The notes under the pieces are model-generated. The model ran no database searches. It was not told where the DNA came from and was given only the letters and a program-made list of their open reading frames with translations. Shown piece by piece: positions 24,528 to 32,041 of a stretch of DNA of 43,265 nucleotides. Source of the stretch: Planctomycetaceae bacterium (GTDB lineage: Bacteria; Planctomycetota; Planctomycetia; Pirellulales; Thermoguttaceae). The stretch is from the NCBI GenBank assembly GCA_012719125.1, contig JAAYAY010000276.1:1-43265 (forward strand), read 5' to 3'. The first letter of the stretch is position 1. Every line of letters starts with the position of its first letter. The position numbers and the translations under genes were made by a program.

Positions 24528-26519
24528 ATGTGGCTGTTTGCTGCCGGGTTGACGGTTTTGTCTGCGGGGGCGTTGTTGTCGCTGCTGCTGTCGAAAGCCC
24601 CCAGGCTCGCCTCGTGGACGGGCTCGGCCGGCGCCGTCGGCGGATGCCTGCTGGCGATTGCCGCCGCAATCGGAGTCCTGTGGTCGGGCGAAAGTGCCGG
24701 CGCAACGCTCGCCTGGGAGGTCCCGCTGGGGAGCCTTGCGGTGGAAATCGATCCGCTGGCAGCGGTGTTCATCATCCCCATCGCCCTCGTCGTTCTGATC
24801 GCGGCCGTCTACGGCGCACCCTACATGCAGGGCTCCTACCACGCTTCGACCGTCGGGCCTTCCTGGTTCTTCTTCAACCTGCTCGCGGCAACCATGCTTC
24901 TCGTGGTGGCGGCGCGAAGCGGACTGCTGTTCCTGGTCGCCTGGGAGGGCATGTCGCTGGCGTCGTTCTTTCTCGTGCTGACCGACCACCGGCAAGAGTC
25001 GGTCCGCCGTGCGGGCTGGATCTACCTGGTCGCGATGCACCTGGGAACGGCCTGCCTGCTCGTGCTGTTTCTCTTGCTCGGCCGGTCGTCCGGAAGTCTG
25101 GAATTCGATCAGTTCGCCGTGGAGCCCGGGCTTGCCGGCGTCTTGTTTGTGCTGGCGCTCATCGGGTTTGGCACGAAGGCCGGTTTCATGCCGCTCCACG
25201 TCTGGCTGCCGGAAGCCCACCCGGCTGCTCCGTCCCACGTGTCGGCCGTCATGAGCGGCGTCATGATCAAGACGGGGATCTACGGGCTGCTTCGCACCGT
25301 CACCTTCCTGCCCGAGCTGCCGTCGTGGTGCGGCTGGACGCTGCTGGCCGTGGGTGTGCTGTCGGGGATCGGCGGGGTGTTGTTCGCGCTGGCCCAGCAC
25401 GACGTCAAGAGCCTGCTCGCGTACCACAGTGTCGAGAACATCGGGATCATCGGCATTGGAGCGGGAGTAGGGCTTCTGGGCATAAGCTATGACATTCCGG
25501 CCATGGCCTTTCTGGGGTTTGCCGGAGCTCTGCTCCACGTCCTGAACCACGCGCTATTCAAGAGCCTGCTCTTCCTGGGCGCCGGTGCGGTGCAGCACGG
25601 CACCGGGACTCGCGATATCGATCGGCTCGGCGGCCTCTTGAAGACGATGCCGATCACCGGAGGGACCTTTTTTGTGGGAGCCTGCGCGATCTCCGGCCTC
25701 CCGCCGCTGAACGGTTTCGTCAGCGAGTGGATGATCTATCTCGGGGTGTTGCTGAGCGTGGCCGAGCCGGCAAGGGACGCAAACGTGGCGTGGGCCCCCC
25801 TTTGCGTGCTCGTGATCGGAAGCCTGGCCCTGATTGGCGGGCTGGCGTCGGCCTGCTTCACGAAGGCTTTCGGCTGCATGTTTCTGGGGGAACCTCGCAG
25901 CGAACAGGCACGGCACAGCCACGAAGCCGGCCGTCCAATGCGAGCGGCCATGGTGACCCTCGCCGCGGCCTGTTTTGTCGTTGCCTTGAGCGGACCGGTC
26001 TTCCTTTTCTTGCTCCGTCCGGCCGTGTTGACCATCGTTCCGCCCGGCGCCCGCGAGGCGGCCGCGGCGGTGGTGCCGCAATCGCTGGGGCCGCTCGTGG
26101 GCGTTTGTGTGATCTTCTGGGCTACCTTGGCGGCGGTAGGGCTTCTGTCGTGGGGCCGGAGGAAGATGTCGTCTGCCGGCAAAGTCGACGGTGTGCCGAC
26201 CTGGGACTGCGGCTATGCCGCCCCCACGCCACGCATGCAATACACGGCATCCTCCTATGCCAGCCCGCTGGTGATTCTGTTTCGCCTTCTGTTGAGACCG
26301 CGGATCACGCTGCATCCGCCGGTGGGGCTGTTTCCCAAGCAGGCCGGTTTTGAGTCGGAGACGCCCGATCTGTTCGCCCAATACGTGTTTGGTCCGACGT
26401 TCGCGGGAGTCGCCTGGATCGCCTCGAAACTGCGGCGTTTTCAGCACGGACGGATCCAGCTCTATGTGCTCTACATTGCCTTGACGATTCTTGTTCTCCT
26501 GATCTGGAAGTTGGGCTGA
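24528..26519 (+). CDS. hyfB: Hydrogenase-4 subunit B-like antiporter subunit (Ehr-type complex)
   Basis: This 663-aa polytopic membrane protein belongs to the NuoL/MrpA family, HyfB branch. The ion-channel residues expected in the family are present: E140 in FLVAWEGMSLASFFLV, K217 in IGFGTKAGFMPLHVWLPEAHP and K248 in SGVMIKTGIYG, followed by YHSVENIGIIG and HALFKSLLFLGAG. The C-terminal WDCGYAAPTPRMQYTASSYASP is characteristic of HyfB/HycC. It should pump H+ or Na+ as part of the membrane arm. It is the first structural gene of the complex, 9 bp after the HTH-EIIA gene and 3 bp before hyfC. The symbol reflects homology only, because the complex lacks a nickel site. Confidence 0.92.
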   Translation: MWLFAAGLTVLSAGALLSLLLSKAPRLASWTGSAGAVGGCLLAIAAAIGVLWSGESAGATLAWEVPLGSLAVEIDPLAAVFIIPIALVVLIAAVYGAPYMQGSYHASTVGPSWFFFNLLAATMLLVVAARSGLLFLVAWEGMSLASFFLVLTDHRQESVRRAGWIYLVAMHLGTACLLVLFLLLGRSSGSLEFDQFAVEPGLAGVLFVLALIGFGTKAGFMPLHVWLPEAHPAAPSHVSAVMSGVMIKTGIYGLLRTVTFLPELPSWCGWTLLAVGVLSGIGGVLFALAQHDVKSLLAYHSVENIGIIGIGAGVGLLGISYDIPAMAFLGFAGALLHVLNHALFKSLLFLGAGAVQHGTGTRDIDRLGGLLKTMPITGGTFFVGACAISGLPPLNGFVSEWMIYLGVLLSVAEPARDANVAWAPLCVLVIGSLALIGGLASACFTKAFGCMFLGEPRSEQARHSHEAGRPMRAAMVTLAAACFVVALSGPVFLFLLRPAVLTIVPPGAREAAAAVVPQSLGPLVGVCVIFWATLAAVGLLSWGRRKMSSAGKVDGVPTWDCGYAAPTPRMQYTASSYASPLVILFRLLLRPRITLHPPVGLFPKQAGFESETPDLFAQYVFGPTFAGVAWIASKLRRFQHGRIQLYVLYIALTILVLLIWKLG

Positions 26520-26522
26520 GTG

Positions 26523-27440
26523 ATGTTGGCGATCTCGGGAATCGTCCAGATTGTGCTGGCGCTCGTGCTGGCTCCGTTGCTGCAGAGCATCATCAACCGC
26601 ACCAAGGCTGTCTTTGCCGGCCGCCGCGGCCAGCCCTGGCTGCAACCGTACCGGGAACTCTGGAAGCTCGTGCAGAAGGGGACGGTCTACAGCCGCACCA
26701 CCACCGCCGTGTTCGTTGCCGGGCCGATCGTCGGCATCGCCGCAGTCGGGCTGGCGCTGGCCCTGGTGCCGATCGGCGGCTGGCCGGCACTGCTTTCCTT
26801 CCCCGGCGACTTCCTGCTCGTGGCCTACCTGCTCGGCGTGGGCCGGTTCTTCCTGGTCTCGGCCGCCCTGGACACCGGTTCGAGTTTCGAGGGAATGGGA
26901 GCCAGCCGCGAAGTGCTGTTTTCCGCCCTGGCCGAGCCGGCCTTGCTGCTGTCGCTGACGGCACTGGCGGCTGCGTCGCATTCGGCCTCCCTGACCGGCA
27001 TCTACGCGGCGATCGACTCCGGCATGCCGGCGACGGCCGCGGGACCGGCGATCTTCCTCATCACGGGGGCGATGTTCGTCGTGTTTCTGGCCGAGAATGC
27101 CCGAATCCCCGTCGACGATCCCAACACCCATCTCGAGTTGACCATGATCCACGAGGTGATGGTTCTCGATCACAGCGGCCCCGACTTTGCTCTCATTCAG
27201 TACGCCGCGCAGCTCAAGATGTGGCTGTTGGGCAGCCTGCTGCTCGGCGCGGCGGCGCCGTTTCGCTTTGGATCCGCGTGGCTGGACCTGCTTGCGGGCC
27301 TGGTCGGGCTCGGCGCGATCGCCGTGCTCGTCGGGATCGTCGAATCGAGCATGGCCCGCTTGCGGCTGGTCCGCGTGCCCCAATTCCTGATCGCCGCCTC
27401 GATCCTGTCCATTGTCGCCCTATTCTTGGTCATGAGGTGA
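26523..27440 (+). CDS. hyfC: HyfC/NuoH-like membrane subunit
   Basis: This 305-aa integral membrane protein of about eight helices is homologous to complex I subunit NuoH and hydrogenase HycD/HyfC. Conserved stretches are NRTKAVFAGRRGQPWLQPYRELWKL, GSSFEGMGASREVLFSALAEPALLL and ENARIPVDDPNTHLELTMIHEVMVLDHSGPDFA, the acidic loop that links the soluble arm to the ion pathway. A GTG at 26520 directly precedes the ATG at 26523; I use the ATG. It connects the NuoB/D-like soluble subunits to the antiporter-like subunits. Confidence 0.93.
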   Translation: MLAISGIVQIVLALVLAPLLQSIINRTKAVFAGRRGQPWLQPYRELWKLVQKGTVYSRTTTAVFVAGPIVGIAAVGLALALVPIGGWPALLSFPGDFLLVAYLLGVGRFFLVSAALDTGSSFEGMGASREVLFSALAEPALLLSLTALAAASHSASLTGIYAAIDSGMPATAAGPAIFLITGAMFVVFLAENARIPVDDPNTHLELTMIHEVMVLDHSGPDFALIQYAAQLKMWLLGSLLLGAAAPFRFGSAWLDLLAGLVGLGAIAVLVGIVESSMARLRLVRVPQFLIAASILSIVALFLVMR

Positions 27441-27444
27441 AACC

Positions 27445-28089
27445 GTGGCCCTCTGGCTCGACGTCATCCTCGTTCTGTTGATCCTCACCAGCCTTTGGCT
27501 GCTCGGTTCGAGCCGGCTGCGGGCCTGCATTCAGGCGGTCGCCTTTCAAGGGATTATGCTTGGGTTGATTCCGCTTCTCTGCGCCTGGCCTGACATCACG
27601 GTTCGGCTGGCCGCCGTCGCCGTCCTCAGCATGGTCGTCAAAGCGATTGTCCTGCCGGGCATGTTGCGCCGGGCCGCCCGGGAGGCAAACGTGCGCTACG
27701 AGGTGCAACCCCTGATCGGCTTCACCACGTCGCTGCTCCTGGGAATCGTGTTGTGGGGACTCGCCATGCACGTCAGCCGGCAGTTGCCCGTGACGATGCT
27801 CCACGTCACGCCGTTGCTCATCCCCGTGGCAATCTTCACCATCTTCTGCGGATTCCTGTTGATCGTCAGCCGCAATACGGCGGTGATGCAGGTCATCGGC
27901 TACCTCGCCCTGGAGAACGGCATCTACGTGTTCGGCTGGGCCTTCGCGATCGAGGATCCGCTGCTGGTCGAGATGGGCGTTCTCCTCGACGTGTTCGTGG
28001 CCGTGTTTGTGATGGGAATCATGATCTACCGCCTCAGTCGCGAGTTCGACACGATCGAAACCGACGAGCTCGATTCCTTGAAGGAATAG
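27445..28089 (+). CDS. hyfE: HyfE-like membrane subunit
   Basis: This 214-aa protein with six to seven hydrophobic helices matches hydrogenase-4 component E (a NuoK-like domain, extended). It includes GFLLIVSRNTAVMQVIGYLALENGIYVFG, a typical HyfE segment with the conserved acidic residue in ALENG. It starts with GTG (27445), preceded by AGGTGA that also contains the stop of hyfC, so the two are translationally coupled. HyfE occurs in hydrogenase-4 and in Ehr-type complexes but not in hydrogenase-3, which helps place this operon. Confidence 0.9.
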   Translation: MALWLDVILVLLILTSLWLLGSSRLRACIQAVAFQGIMLGLIPLLCAWPDITVRLAAVAVLSMVVKAIVLPGMLRRAAREANVRYEVQPLIGFTTSLLLGIVLWGLAMHVSRQLPVTMLHVTPLLIPVAIFTIFCGFLLIVSRNTAVMQVIGYLALENGIYVFGWAFAIEDPLLVEMGVLLDVFVAVFVMGIMIYRLSREFDTIETDELDSLKE

Positions 28090-28093
28090 TCCT

Positions 28094-29593
28094 ATGCTCT
28101 GGCTCCTGGTCGCCGTACCGGCGATCGCCGCACTCCTGTCCTTTGCCTTGCCCTGGAACGGGTTGCGCCGAGTCCTTCTGGTGCTCTCGGCGTCCGTCCA
28201 CGTCGGCCTGACGGTCGCCGTATTCGTGGAGCCTCCCGAACCGGTGCTCGACGGCTGGATTGCCCTCGACGCCGCCTCGCTCCTGTTCCTGGCGATCACC
28301 AGCGTCCTGTTTTTCGTCACGTCGCTGTACACCGTCGGCTACCTGGCCCAGGAAAAACGGCCCGCGACCCTCGACCCGACCGAGGCCGTTCGCTTCGCCA
28401 ATTACCCGGAAGCCGTTTTCACGGGCTGCCTGCTGATGTTTCTTGCGGCCATGACGCTGGTCCTGGTGAGCCACCACTGGGGCCTGATGTGGGTGGCCGT
28501 CGAGGCAACGACCCTGGCCAGCGCACCGCTGATTTACTTCCACCGGCATCCCCGATCCCTGGAAGCGACCTGGAAATACCTGCTGATCTGTTCGGTGGGA
28601 ATCGCCCTGGCACTTTTGGGCAACTTCTTTCTGGCGGTGTCGGCCAAAGCGTGTCCGGGCGAATCGCTCCACTTGACGATTGCCGGGCTCGAACAGCACG
28701 CCTCGCAGTTGAATCGCGACTGGCTCAGGGCCGCCTTTCTGCTGCTGCTGGTCGGCTACGGAACGAAGATGGGGCTGGCCCCCATGCACACCTGGCTCCC
28801 CGATGCCCACAGCGAAGCCCCCTCGATGGTCTCGGCCCTGCTCTCGGGTGTTCTGCTCAACTGCGCCTTCCTCGCCGTGCTGCGAGGTCACAGCCTGTTG
28901 GTGAAGGCCGGCGAGGGCCAGTTCAGCCGCGATCTGCTGGTTCTCTTCGGGCTGCTGTCGATGGCCTTCGCCGCCGCGTTCGTGATCCGCCAAGCCGACT
29001 ACAAGCGTCTGCTGGCCTATTCGAGCGTCGAGCATATGGGAATCCTCGTGCTCGGCGTGGGGATCGGCGGCATCGCGGCCTTCGGGAGCCTGCTTCATGC
29101 CGTCAACCACTCGCTCACCAAGGCCATGCTCTTTCTGGCCGCCGGCAACACCCTGCACCGATGTCATACCAAGTCGACCGCGGAAATCCGCGGGCTGTTC
29201 CGCGTTCTGCCGGTGACGGCCGTTCTGTGGATCGTGGGCCTGCTGGCGATCACCGGCTCGCCGCCGTTCGGGACGTTCCTGAGCGAACTGGTGATTCTCA
29301 AGGGGATGATCGACGGCGGTCGCATCGTCGTGGCCGTCGCATATCTGCTCGCACTGGCCGTCGTTCTGATCGGCATGTCGGCGATCGTGATAGCCATGGT
29401 TTACGGAAAACCGGCCGCGGCGGAATCGTCGGCGGAGTCCAACCCGGAGGCGTCGGACACCTCGCCCGAACCGGCCTGGTCGATCCTGCCGCCCCTGTTT
29501 CTCGGACTGGCCGTGTTGTTCCTGGGACTGTGCGTACCGCGGGAACTCAGCGATCTCCTGCACGAAGCGGCAAGGGTCCTAGGAGCCGAATGA
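28094..29593 (+). CDS. hyfF: HyfF-like second antiporter subunit
   Basis: This 499-aa polytopic protein is of the NuoN/ND4/HyfF type. The family residues E137 (WVAVEATTLASAPLIY) and K225 (GYGTKMGLAPMHTWLPDAHSEAP) are present. At the position where HyfB has its second helix lysine this protein has N256 (SGVLLNCAFLAVLR). A later segment YKRLLAYSSVEHMGILVLG and HSLTKAMLFLAAGN are typical. A second antiporter-like subunit separates hydrogenase-4/Ehr from hydrogenase-3 and suggests greater ion pumping per reaction. The stop overlaps the start of the large-subunit gene (ATGA at 29590-29593). Confidence 0.91.
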   Translation: MLWLLVAVPAIAALLSFALPWNGLRRVLLVLSASVHVGLTVAVFVEPPEPVLDGWIALDAASLLFLAITSVLFFVTSLYTVGYLAQEKRPATLDPTEAVRFANYPEAVFTGCLLMFLAAMTLVLVSHHWGLMWVAVEATTLASAPLIYFHRHPRSLEATWKYLLICSVGIALALLGNFFLAVSAKACPGESLHLTIAGLEQHASQLNRDWLRAAFLLLLVGYGTKMGLAPMHTWLPDAHSEAPSMVSALLSGVLLNCAFLAVLRGHSLLVKAGEGQFSRDLLVLFGLLSMAFAAAFVIRQADYKRLLAYSSVEHMGILVLGVGIGGIAAFGSLLHAVNHSLTKAMLFLAAGNTLHRCHTKSTAEIRGLFRVLPVTAVLWIVGLLAITGSPPFGTFLSELVILKGMIDGGRIVVAVAYLLALAVVLIGMSAIVIAMVYGKPAAAESSAESNPEASDTSPEPAWSILPPLFLGLAVLFLGLCVPRELSDLLHEAARVLGAE

Positions 29594-31107
29594 TGCTTCA
29601 CGATCAATATGTAACCGTGCATAACAGCCAGGCCTTCGATTGCGATGAGTCGCTGCTGCCGGATCTCGAGCGATTTCGCCAGGCCGTGCTGGAAGCCGTG
29701 GCGAAGGGCGGCAGAATCGCGGCCCTTTCCGCTCGTCCCGTCAACGATGGAGACTCTCGGATCGTCGCAGTGGTAGCCTTTGATGCGGAGGGCGTGTTGC
29801 AGGTGTTTTCTTCGCCCGTCGCCGGAGAGTACCCGGCGATCGCCGCCGACTGCCCGCAGGCCCACTGGTTCGAACGCGATCTTTGGGAACAGCGCGGCAT
29901 CGTACCGCTCGGGCATCCGTGGCTCAAGCCGATCCGCTTTTCACACGCCTGTTCTCGTGGCGAGGCGGCCGACGATCCTTCGCCGGCGACTTGCGGCGTC
30001 ACCGATTTCTTCTCCATGAGCGGGGAGGAAGTCCACGAGGTGGCGGTGGGACCCGTCCATGCGGGGATCATCGAACCGGGCCATTTTCGCTTTCAATGCC
30101 AAGGCGAGTCGGTGTACCACCTGGAAATCTCGCTCGGCTATCAACACCGCGGGATCGAAAGGGCCATGCTCGGCGGGCCGGCTGTGAGAACGATCCATTA
30201 CGTCGAAACGGCCTCCGGCGATACTTCGATCGGTCATGCCATGGCCTATTGCCGCGGCGTCGAATCGCTCTCCGGCACCCACGTGTCGCCCCGGGCCCAG
30301 GTGATTCGCGGCATCGCCCTGGAACTCGAACGAGTGGCCAATCATGTCGGCGACCTCGGCGCGTTGGCGGGCGACGTCGGCTATCTGCCCACGATGTCTT
30401 ACTGTGGGAGAATTCGCGGCGACGTGCTCAACATGACGGCCGTTCTCTGCGGAAACCGTTTCGGACGCGGGCTGGTTCGCCCGGGCGGTGTGGCCTTCGA
30501 CCTGGACGACGAAGCGGTCCGCCAATTGACCCGCCGCCTCAAGAGCGCGGCCAAAGACACCCGGGTCGCCGTCGACCTGCTCTGGGAGAGCCCCTCGGTC
30601 ATGGCCCGGTTCGACCGGACCGGCGCCCTGTCGCCCGAACTGTGCAACGAGATCGGGCTGGTCGGCCCGGCCGCCCGCGCCTGCGGAGTGCCGCGCGACG
30701 TCCGCCGCGACTTCCCCTTCGGCATCTTTCGCTTCGCCCAGATTCCCGTCTCGACCTGGGATTCGGGAGACGTGTTCGGAAGGGCCTACGTGCGCTGGCT
30801 GGAGATTCAGCGGTCCCTGGCCTTCATCCAGGAGCAACTCGACGCTCTGCCCCCCGGGCAGATCCTGTCGCCGGTCGGAGCGTTGGCCCCCAACCGGTTC
30901 TCAGTGGCGCTCACCGAAGGCTGGCGCGGCGAGATCTGCCACGTGCTCTCGACGGGCCCCGACGGCAAGTTCGACTGGTACAAGATCTTCGACCCGTCCT
31001 TCCACAACTGGTTCGGTCTGGCCATGGCCCTGCGGAACCAGCAGATCTCCGACTTCCCGCTCTGCAACAAGAGCTTCAACCTTTCCTACTGCGGCCACGA
31101 CCTGTGA
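29590..31107 (+). CDS. hyfG: HyfG-like large subunit (NuoC-NuoD fusion) without nickel-binding cysteines
   Basis: This 505-aa fusion has a NuoC-like N-terminal part (about 1-140, with CPQAHWFERDLWEQRGIVPLGHP) and a NuoD/hydrogenase-large-subunit part (150-505, with EISLGYQHRGIER and ALELERVANHVGDLGALAGD). In [NiFe]-hydrogenases four Cys bind the metals. Here the first pair position reads S209-G-D-T212 (H216 retained) and the second reads D-P-S470-F-H-N473. All four cysteines are absent, so nickel cannot be bound as in hydrogenase, and the protein matches the Ehr type. The start at 29590 overlaps the hyfF stop and has AGGAG upstream. The open frame extends much further upstream (to 28489) only as shadow frame of hyfF. 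Confidence 0.9.
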   Translation: MMLHDQYVTVHNSQAFDCDESLLPDLERFRQAVLEAVAKGGRIAALSARPVNDGDSRIVAVVAFDAEGVLQVFSSPVAGEYPAIAADCPQAHWFERDLWEQRGIVPLGHPWLKPIRFSHACSRGEAADDPSPATCGVTDFFSMSGEEVHEVAVGPVHAGIIEPGHFRFQCQGESVYHLEISLGYQHRGIERAMLGGPAVRTIHYVETASGDTSIGHAMAYCRGVESLSGTHVSPRAQVIRGIALELERVANHVGDLGALAGDVGYLPTMSYCGRIRGDVLNMTAVLCGNRFGRGLVRPGGVAFDLDDEAVRQLTRRLKSAAKDTRVAVDLLWESPSVMARFDRTGALSPELCNEIGLVGPAARACGVPRDVRRDFPFGIFRFAQIPVSTWDSGDVFGRAYVRWLEIQRSLAFIQEQLDALPPGQILSPVGALAPNRFSVALTEGWRGEICHVLSTGPDGKFDWYKIFDPSFHNWFGLAMALRNQQISDFPLCNKSFNLSYCGHDL

Positions 31108-31120
31108 GGCCGGGACGATC

Positions 31121-31897
31121 ATGCTCAAAGCAATCAAGGCACGACTCCAGCAGGGTTACCGCACGACGTCCTATCCGGACGGGCCTCCCCCAGAACTGCC
31201 ACGGCACTTCGCCGGACTTCCCGTCATCGACAGCAGCAAATGCCTTCCCGCCTGCCGGCAGTGCATTCCGGCCTGCCCCACCCAGGCCCTCGATATCGAT
31301 ACGCGGACGCGTCAGGTCTCTCTCGATACGGGCCGCTGCCTGTTCTGCCGCGAGTGCCAACGAGTTTGTCCGGCGGGAGCCATCCAATTCTCGCGCGACT
31401 TCCGCTTGGCTTCCTCAAGTCGCGAGCGTCTGGTGGTCACCGACAGTTCGCCGCTCCCCGCGGTGGAACTCGACGGCGCGATTGTCCGCTTGCTGGGCCG
31501 CTCGCTCAAGCTCCGCCAGGTGAGCGCCGGCGGCTGCAACGCCTGCGAGGCCGACACCAACGTCTTGGGGACCGTCGGCTGGGACCTCGGACGTTTCGGC
31601 ATTCAGTTCGTAGCCTCCCCCCGTCACGCCGACGGCCTGCTGATTACCGGCCCGGTGACGGAGAACACCCGTCTGGCCCTGGAGAAGACGTACCAAGCCG
31701 TTCCTTCGCCCAAGATCGTGATTGCCGTGGGGGCGTGCGCTATCTCGGGGGGACCCTACCTCGATCATCCCGAGGCCCACAACGGGGCCGCCTCGCTCGT
31801 TCCGGTCGACGTCTACGTGCCCGGCTGCCCGCCCCATCCGCTGACGATTCTTCACGCCCTCTTGGCCACGATCGGCCGGCTGCCGCGGGGTTTGTAA
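31121..31897 (+). CDS. Fused ferredoxin (HyfH-like) - NuoB/HyfI-like small subunit
   Basis: In this 258-aa protein residues 36-90 form a two-cluster ferredoxin. The second motif is canonical (C73-x2-C76-x2-C79-x3-C83-P), while the first has a C41-x3-C45-x2-C48-x3-C52-P spacing, one residue longer than usual. Residues 105-258 are NuoB/HyfI-like, with the four cluster ligands in GGC139NAC142EAD, GAC206AISGG and PGC236PPHP. In E. coli hyf these two parts are separate genes. The fusion completes the electron path (ferredoxin clusters to an N2-like cluster) for the large subunit. It ends the operon, and a strong hairpin follows 3 bp after the stop codon. Confidence 0.9.
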   Translation: MLKAIKARLQQGYRTTSYPDGPPPELPRHFAGLPVIDSSKCLPACRQCIPACPTQALDIDTRTRQVSLDTGRCLFCRECQRVCPAGAIQFSRDFRLASSSRERLVVTDSSPLPAVELDGAIVRLLGRSLKLRQVSAGGCNACEADTNVLGTVGWDLGRFGIQFVASPRHADGLLITGPVTENTRLALEKTYQAVPSPKIVIAVGACAISGGPYLDHPEAHNGAASLVPVDVYVPGCPPHPLTILHALLATIGRLPRGL

Positions 31898-31899
31898 GT

Positions 31900-31919
31900 C
31901 GGCAGCCCGAGGGCTGCCG
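31900..31919 (+). terminator. Strong hairpin at end of hyf-like operon
   Basis: CGGCAGCCCGAGGGCTGCCG is a perfect inverted repeat starting 3 bp after the last stop codon (8-bp stem with a CGAG loop). No T-run follows, so it may stabilise or end transcripts by a Rho-assisted or RNase-blocking mechanism. A hairpin with the same CGAG loop lies at 40441. Confidence 0.55.
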
Positions 31920-31973
31920 TGGAGCCTACCCGCGTCGGGGCTACCATCGAGCGATCCCGTCGGTTATACATGG

Positions 31974-31998
31974 GCGACGGGGACGGTCCGCCCGTCGC
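31974..31998. repeat. 8-bp stem hairpin upstream of sulfatase gene
   Basis: GCGACGGG (31974-31981) and CCCGTCGC (31991-31998) pair perfectly over a 9-nt loop, 43 bp before the sulfatase start codon. It could be a leader structure or an operator. No regulator is evident. Confidence 0.4.
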
Positions 31999-32041
31999 AC
32001 CGGCCCGATGCACCCTCTCAGCCTTTCGGAAGGACGTTGCG

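Noticed and set aside
25554-27383. 609-aa open frame antisense to the hyf-like genes
   Set aside because: It has a Gln/Arg/His-rich composition typical of antisense frames and no domain.
28489-29589. Long upstream extension of the large-subunit reading frame
   Set aside because: It lies inside hyfF in another frame and has low-complexity Arg/Gly-rich translation. The true start at 29590 overlaps the hyfF stop.
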